A program made the position numbers and the translations under genes. A stretch of DNA of 64,000 nt, from contig NZ_FYDJ01000014.1 in assembly GCF_900187425.1 (NCBI RefSeq), positions 79,996 through 143,995 on the forward strand. Direction: 5' to 3'. This DNA comes from Pseudomonas sp. Irchel s3h14. GTDB taxonomy: Bacteria; Pseudomonadota; Gammaproteobacteria; Pseudomonadales; Pseudomonadaceae. Positions 60,901-64,000 of this stretch are shown piece by piece (the first letter of the stretch is position 1; every line of letters begins with the position of its first letter). The notes below the pieces were generated by a model. It was not told the DNA's origin and searched no databases. It saw only the letters and a program-made list of their open reading frames with translations.

Positions 60901-62441
60901 GCATTAGCCGCGCCGCTGTCGTCGGTGGCGACCACCGCGTACGAGAAGGTGATGGTTTCACCCGCACCGAGGAAGTCGAGATTCTGATTGCTGCTGTAGT
61001 CCCAGCTGTTCTGGTCGACCGAAAAACCAGCCACCAGTGCCGAGGCCACGGTCGCATTGAGCGCGCCGCCACTCCAGGCGATGTCGCCGTTGGCAGTCTG
61101 CGACACGGTCACCGTGTCGGTACTGTCCTGATCGGCAAAGCTCAGTGCGCCGCTGTCGCTCAGGGTTGCAGTGCCATTGCCTTCGTTCATCGTGCCGGTG
61201 GTGTCGGTAATTGTCAGCGTCGGCTGGTCGTTGGTGCCGGTAATCGTGATGGTCACGGTCTGCACCGCCCCGTCGCCGATCGCCACGTTATAGGTTTGTG
61301 TGACGCTCTGGCCTTCGCCGAGGAACTGCAGGGCGGTGTTGTTCACCGCGAAGTTCCACCCCAGCGAACCGTTGCCTGTACCGGTGCTGTCGCTCAGTGG
61401 ATTGGTGGTGAAGCTACCCAAATAGCCGGAAGCGCCCGGCGTGACGGTAACGCTGTGGGTGTCGATCAGGTCGACGTCGGTGAAGGTGATGTTGCCGCTG
61501 GCTGCGTAGTCGCCGCTGTCTTCCTTGGCATCGCCGGCCTGCACGCCGCTGGTGATCTGCACCTGATCGTTGATGCCGGTGATGGTGATGGCCACATTCT
61601 GCGTTGTCGACGAGCCATGCCCATCATTGATGGTGACCACATAGGTTTCAGTAACAGTCTGCCCCTGGGCCAGGTATTGGGTTGCCGCATTATTCAGGGT
61701 GTAAGTCCAGTTAACGGTGCCGTTGGCTGCGTTGGCCGCTTCAGTCACGGATGCAAGAGTGAAGTTGCCCAGCGCTGTGGTATTGCCGCCCGCCGCCACG
61801 AATGAGGCGGTATGCATATCGCTCAGATCCACATCGCTAAACGCAATAGTGCCCGTCGCGCTCAGCGAGTCGGTCGGGCTCGACGTCGTGGTCGCATCTT
61901 CGGTAACCGTGCCAGCCTGCACGCCGATGCTCATCGTCACACTGTCATTCATGCCAGCGAACTGCACCTGTGCAGTGGCCCAGCTGAGCGTGCCGTTGCC
62001 GAGACGAATCGCATAGGTAAAGGTGTCCGTCAGGGACCCTCCACCCGCCAGCGACTGGAGTTGTGCCTTGAAAGCAGTCGACAACGTAGCGGCGTCGTAG
62101 CCGACCTTGCCATCCGACGTAATCCAGATCTTTGCCCCGTTGAAACTGGTGTCAGTACTCGTCGTCTCGATTCTGCCCGTGTCCTGGATCAGGAGGTCGG
62201 CCGGCGCATAAACCTTCGTGGCAGTAGAAAGACTGGTCGCGTCATCGAGTGACCACAGTGTCTTTGCGCTACCGCCGAGGTCATTGGACATGACGTCCAG
62301 GTATACGACCCCCAACAGGTCTTCAGTGATGGCCGTGGCGCCCGTGCCAATAACACCGGTAGTGAAAATGTCGTCCTGCGCCTGCGGAGTGTTGGAAAGC
62401 GAAGTGACGGTGCCGCCGCTGGTAGTTGTGGTGGTAGCCAT
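54954..62441 (-). CDS. Giant VCBS/RTX adhesin, type I secretion substrate
   Basis: The 2495-residue surface protein lacks a Sec signal. After a unique start (MATTTTTSGGTVTSLSNTPQ) come VCBS-type repeats to about 1550, among them three 114-residue units and seven 98-residue units that are nearly alike. Two cadherin-like domains (about 1555-1777, with VNVAENTTAVTTVTATDADL) and an Ig-like domain (about 1780-1877) follow. The C-terminus has RTX calcium repeats (SGGDGNDILAGRGGEDTLSG, about 2365-2395) and the type I secretion end (GGDTILDYNFAEGDALDLSA). No LapA-type retention module or LapG site is seen. The transporter genes are not in the window. A role in attachment or biofilm is inferred. Confidence 0.93.
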   Translation of the reverse strand: MATTTTTSGGTVTSLSNTPQAQDDIFTTGVIGTGATAITEDLLGVVYLDVMSNDLGGSAKTLWSLDDATSLSTATKVYAPADLLIQDTGRIETTSTDTSFNGAKIWITSDGKVGYDAATLSTAFKAQLQSLAGGGSLTDTFTYAIRLGNGTLSWATAQVQFAGMNDSVTMSIGVQAGTVTEDATTTSSPTDSLSATGTIAFSDVDLSDMHTASFVAAGGNTTALGNFTLASVTEAANAANGTVNWTYTLNNAATQYLAQGQTVTETYVVTINDGHGSSTTQNVAITITGINDQVQITSGVQAGDAKEDSGDYAASGNITFTDVDLIDTHSVTVTPGASGYLGSFTTNPLSDSTGTGNGSLGWNFAVNNTALQFLGEGQSVTQTYNVAIGDGAVQTVTITITGTNDQPTLTITDTTGTMNEGNGTATLSDSGALSFADQDSTDTVTVSQTANGDIAWSGGALNATVASALVAGFSVDQNSWDYSSNQNLDFLGAGETITFSYAVVATDDSGAANAASATQTVTITITGTNDAPVLSFMTGNDAGAVQEDTALSVSGQFSSVDIDHAATASWSIAGTNPGTYGSIAVDSTGQWTYTLANGSDGIASAVQSLKAGESHDEVFSVQVSDGLGGVDTQLVTVTVSGTNDAPVLSFATGNDAGAVKEDTTLSVSGQFSSADIDHAATASWSIAGTNTGIYGSIAVDSTGKWTYTLANGSDGIASAVQSLKAGESHDEVFTVQVNDGLGGVDTQLVTVTVSGANDAPVLSFVTGNDAGVVQEDTTLSVSGQFSSADIDHAATASWSIAGTNTGTYGSIAVDSTGKWTYTLANGTDGVASAVQSLGAGESHDEVFSVQVSDGLGGVDTQLVTVTVTGTNDAAVLSSANVTLTETNAPLTTSSSLTISDVDSAATFVTQTNTAGSYGQFSIGTNGAWNYVADSAHNEFAAGTTYTDSFAVSSADGTLTSVTVHITGTNDAAVLSADIANLTETNAPLTTSGSLTISDVDSAATFVAQSNTAGSYGKFSIGTGGAWSYVADSAHNEFVAGTTYTDNFSVSSADGTLTSVTVHITGTNDAAVLSADIANLTETNAPLTTSGSLTISDVDSAATFVAQSNTAGSYGKFSIGTGGAWTYVADSAHNEFAAGTTYTDSFAVSSADGTLTSVTVHITGTNDAAVLSADIANLTETNAPLTTSGSLTISDVDSAATFVAQTNTAGSYGQFSIGTDGAWTYVADSAHNEFVAGTTYTDTFAVSSSDGTLTSVTVHITGSNDAAVLSSASVTLTETNAPLTTSGTLTISDVDSPETFQAQSGTAGANGTFAIKTAGNWSYTANSAFDALNVGDSLTDTFTVLSADGTATAVTVTINGSNDAAVLSSASVTLTETNAPLTTAGTLTISDVDNPETFQAQSGTAGANGTFAINTAGNWSYTANSAFDTLNVGDSLTDTFTVLSADGTATAVTVTINGSNDAAVLSSASVTLTETNAPLTTAGTLTISDVDNPETFQAQSGTAGANGTFAINTAGNWSYTANSAFDTLNVGDSLTDTFTVLSADGTATAVTVTINGSNDSPTITSNGGGATASVSVAENTTTVTTVAASDADLPAQTLSYSIVGGADAAKFSIVSGTGALSFVSAPNFEAPTDSGTNNVYDVIVRASDGTLFDNQAIAVSVMGVNDNNPVITSNGGGATASVNVAENTTAVTTVTATDADLPAQTLSYSILNTAGTDFSKFSISSSGVLTFNSAPDYENAQDVGGADGDNAYAVDVLVADGNGGTDTQSITVNVQNVVETPVDTVAPTVSVTGTALGSSNGSTSTVTFQFSEVVSGFNLSDVTVTTTSGTPRGTWSNFTQVDGDTYTATLTRTQGGSVKVDVTANSYTDLAGNAGAAGSSANLPAGVAGEPINLALDTPSADISGPITVSISGVPSGWIFNAGTDNGDGTWTVQTSDPGALTVTTPSDFAGALVLDVNMYWSNSDGSTASAYVFNNIEVYAPDAPIFALSADDNLTGSSGADTFVFAQPIGNNQIYSFDVTADKIDLIGFAGITGFADLSIANDANGNALVSISSGQSVTLKGVDAADLSEANFQFDVDPVMTNTGTLTIADGAIMPFGGSIHNSGTIELGSTGSETNLEILFRGATLTGGGQVQLSDSAQNVIFGGSADTVLTNVDNRISGAGQLGAGQMVLVNAGLILASGLNSLVLDTGTHTITNSGVLESTGEGGMTVASAVDNSGHLWANGGDMRLLADVMGNGSATIDGDATLTFSGAAHGSVAFHGEGAGTLVIAQAEAASSLVGILGLESDDMLTFGDLAFGANTQLTYSANASGAGGLLTVDDGVHRAEVNLLGHYTADDFQATDGGEAGTQVSYSGESSGTLVGSMAADVLSGGDGNDILAGRGGEDTLSGGAGADMFAYLNVAEGGDTILDYNFAEGDALDLSALLSANFVSGVSQASDFVQLAQSGSDVTVKVDADGAANGTNFADVAVLANTGTSGTDLVRTWFGEADHTLTA
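57787..59844 (-). repeat. Seven tandem 294-bp VCBS repeats
   Basis: The same anchor recurs at 57786, 58080, 58374, 58668, 58962, 59256, 59550 and 59844, exactly 294 bases apart. The first two full units are almost base-identical, the next differs slightly, and the last four form a second subgroup. Codons keep frame (98 residues per unit). Confidence 0.93.
59845..60870 (-). repeat. Three tandem 342-bp VCBS repeats
   Basis: The anchor at 59844 recurs at 60186, 60528 and 60870, exactly 342 bases apart (114 residues). The units share TNDAPVLSF, SVSGQFSSADIDHAATASWS and GESHDEVF and differ at few positions. Confidence 0.92.
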
Positions 62442-63057
62442 GTCTTTCTCCCGAAAATGCCATTTTTTTATTTTTAGAATCGCTAGGGACTGCTAACAGG
62501 ACGATTTCCCGTTCTTGCGCCGCTCAGGTTGTTCTGGGGCGGTGCGAGGCGGCCGTCGGACATCGTCGGCCAGCTGACGGGACAAGCGCTGCCGGCAGAG
62601 GCGCGCGGGTATTGCGGGGGTGGAAATGTTCGCCGCGCTTGAGCTGCGGATCGCAGGACAAGTCGGGCGAACGTGGACGCCAGCCTGGGGCTGCGCTGCG
62701 TATGGCACGCAATAGACTGAGAGTACCCATGTGGAAGGGTCTCCTGGAGAAAGGCTGGGTGAGGCCGTGTTTTGGGGTAGCACCGACTCAGGGATACGGC
62801 CTTTCCTGATATCAGTTTGATGTGTGTTTAGTTGTGGGGTCAGGCTTTGTAAAGGTGTTAAGCGCGGTTAACAGTGCGGCGTGCCAATATTCCGACGGGT
62901 GGGTGTTTTGGTGTCAATATTATGTCGATTTGTTTTTGGCGAATGGACCGTGGGCGCTCGACAATGGCGTGTCTCGAAAGAGCTGAAACCCCAATGGGAT
63001 GTGGGCTGGCTGATTCATAAAACGTTGGGATACCCATCAAATCTCATCGTTCATCTG
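62442..63057 (-). other. Upstream region of the adhesin, no confident gene
   Basis: About 615 bases lie before the adhesin start (AGAAAGACATGG gives the ribosome site). Short frames such as the reverse-strand one at 62524-62730 are Arg/Pro-rich and do not resemble proteins. The low-GC part at 62815-62950 may hold the promoter. Confidence 0.35.
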
Positions 63058-63312
63058 TTAGAAAAGCCCCGCCGGAGCCTCTGCTTTTGCGGTATTTCCA
63101 CCAGGCAACGCCAGATCGACCATGCCGGTCTCGATGGCTGCTCGTGGCATACCGTCGAACTCGGCGTATTCCGGCACCTGGCCAAGGTGATACCGACCTG
63201 TTCCTTAATGCGCGACAAGCCGACCGCGCCGTCGGAACCGCTGCCCGAGAGCACCAGGCAGAAGGCGCGCTCGAGGTGCACTTGTGCCAGATCGGGCCTC
63301 GAACCACGGTAG
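63058..63312 (-). pseudogene. Frameshifted 3' fragment of a CheB-type methylesterase
   Basis: The reverse strand reads FCLVLSGSGSDGAVGLSRIK and EQVGITLA, then shifts frame near 63180 and continues QVPEYAEFDGMPRAAIETGM and VDLALPGGNTAKAEAPAGLF before a stop. This is the C-terminal part of a CheB domain, as in CheB/CheR hybrid sensors. One missing base explains the shift. The N-terminal part is absent. Confidence 0.75.
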
Positions 63313-63498
63313 TTAGGTGTCATGTATGAAGGCGCGCGGGGTAGGGGAGGTCGCACCTTTACGGCCTTGGGGGACTGCCAGTTGTTCGCCGTGCTCGTGG
63401 GCATCGGCCAAATAGTGGGCGGTTTCCTGGCGGGCCTGCTCGAGCGTTATCTTACCGACACGGCCAAGGGTGACATTCTTGTTCCGTACCCAGGTGCC
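63313..63498 (-). pseudogene. Integrase-arm-like remnant
   Basis: An open frame between two stops and without a start codon reads GTWVRNKNVTLGRVGKITLE followed by QARQETAHYLADAHEHGEQL. The GR-x-G-x-IT-LEQAR pattern is that of the arm-binding N-terminal domain of phage-type tyrosine recombinases. It abuts the CheB fragment, which points to past mobile-element activity here. Homology is inferred from the motif only. Confidence 0.4.
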
Positions 63499-63542
63499 CT
63501 ATAGCTCATGTGCCCCACTGGGGCGTCATATCAAGGAGAGGT

Positions 63543-63685
63543 ATGGGTACGCTGATGAATTCGCTCTGGCCACAATTGCGTCTGCCGCGGGCAGTGCTGT
63601 TTTATTGGCCGCCCTTGGATGGTTGTTCAGGACCTGGGTAGGGGAGCGCCTGAACGTTAGCATCAGACCTTGGACGTTTTCATAG
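63543..63685 (+). pseudogene. Frameshifted small membrane protein
   Basis: AAGGAGAGGT precedes ATG 63543, which reads MGTLMNSLWPQ. The continuation that resembles a protein lies in another frame: ASAAGSAVLLAALGWLFRTW followed by VGERLNVSIRPWTFS. Together they suggest a one-helix membrane protein broken by a frameshift and cut short at the 3' end. Confidence 0.4.
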
Positions 63686-63731
63686 TGGCGCCCTAGGCTC
63701 CTTGATAAGGAAAAGAATTTTCAGACGGGGG

Positions 63732-63759
63732 TTGACCGGGTATTTTAATCCTGTACTAT
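63732..63759 (+). promoter_or_regulatory. rRNA operon promoter
   Basis: TTGACC, a 16-base spacer and TACTAT are followed by a GC-rich stretch (TCGCCTCCCGC), the discriminator type expected for stringently controlled rRNA promoters. The downstream leader fits. Confidence 0.75.
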
Positions 63760-64000
63760 TCGCCTCCCGCTAACGAGCAGCTTGATGTTGCTTCTGGCCT
63801 AAGTAATTGATTTGATTAAAAAATCATGAGCTTTTAAGGTTGCTACTTGAGGGTGTGTGCTGTAGAGTGCGCTCCTCGGTTGAGACGAAAGATCTTAACC
63901 AACCGCTCTTTAACAATTGAATCAAGCAATTCGTGTGGGTGCTTGTGGAGTCAGACTGATAGTCAACAAGATTATCAGCATCACAAGTTACTCCGCGAGA
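63760..64000 (+). other. rRNA operon leader with boxA (rRNA gene beyond window)
   Basis: The leader includes boxA antitermination sequence CGCTCTTTAACA at 63904-63915 and the typical Pseudomonas stretch GTGGGTGCTTGTGGAGTCAG. The window ends before the mature 16S rRNA start, so no rRNA gene is annotated. Confidence 0.8.

Noticed and set aside
59340..61805. 821-codon open frame opposite the adhesin
   Set aside because: It mirrors the adhesin repeats and shows the same 98- and 114-residue periodicity only because of them.
54954..62441. LapA-type adhesin
   Set aside because: The N-terminus lacks a retention module and the LapG cleavage motif, and no lap genes are near.
62493..62783. Short reverse-strand frames upstream of the adhesin
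   Set aside because: They are Arg/Pro/Ser-rich, overlap each other in different frames and resemble no protein.

Overview
The window is chromosomal DNA of a fluorescent-group Pseudomonas. Three things point there: the aot/argR/aru arginine block followed by ltaE-alaS-lysC-csrA(rsmA)-tRNA in the order known from Pseudomonas, an AmrZ regulator almost identical to the P. aeruginosa protein, and the dispersed GTGGGAGCGGGCTTGCTCGC repeats typical of P. fluorescens relatives. The right edge runs into an rRNA operon leader.

Layout. 1-9.5 kb: a 5'-complete but 3'-truncated ZntB-like transporter, a chemoreceptor behind a sigma-28 promoter, a GAF histidine kinase, a PepSY protein, a periplasmic glycerophosphodiesterase, a glutamine-amidotransferase/monooxygenase pair divergent from a LysR regulator, and a DUF1003 membrane protein. 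9.6-14 kb: a TetR repressor with two candidate operators facing a metallo-beta-lactamase-fold hydrolase, two small helix-turn-helix proteins, and an AraC regulator divergent from a TauE/SafE permease. 14-19.5 kb: an AT-richer accessory island with two proteins of unknown function, a McrB/McrC restriction pair and a BRO-N-like fragment, ending at the core gene nrdB. 20.7-24.4 kb: small secreted proteins and acs.

25-43.4 kb: arginine uptake and catabolism. A periplasmic binding protein, two permeases, an AspA/AstE-like protein and an ATPase (aotJQMOP) precede the arginine-sensing AraC regulator argR. The AST pathway genes aruC, F, G, D, B and E follow and convert arginine to glutamate and succinate. 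ArgR-like sites lie before aotJ and aruC, and a terminator separates aotJ from the membrane genes. Between argR and aruC sits a 1621-residue leucine-rich-repeat toxin-like protein on the other strand.

43.4-54.9 kb: a lumazine synthase under an FMN riboswitch, threonine aldolase, alaS, lysC, csrA, tRNA-Ser and two identical tRNA-Arg genes, mgtE, amrZ, a lone phnN, two tiny membrane proteins and tRNA-Arg(CCU). 55-62.4 kb: one 2495-residue VCBS/RTX adhesin with very similar tandem repeats. 62.4-63.7 kb: decayed fragments (CheB-like, integrase-arm-like, small membrane protein). 63.7-64 kb: rRNA promoter and leader.

The most unusual items are the LRR toxin inside the arginine block, the McrBC island whose McrB lacks the usual N-terminal DNA-binding domain, the BRO-N reading frame that starts directly behind the nrdB stop without any start codon, and the recently amplified adhesin repeats. 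I did not find a system that I can claim is wholly new.
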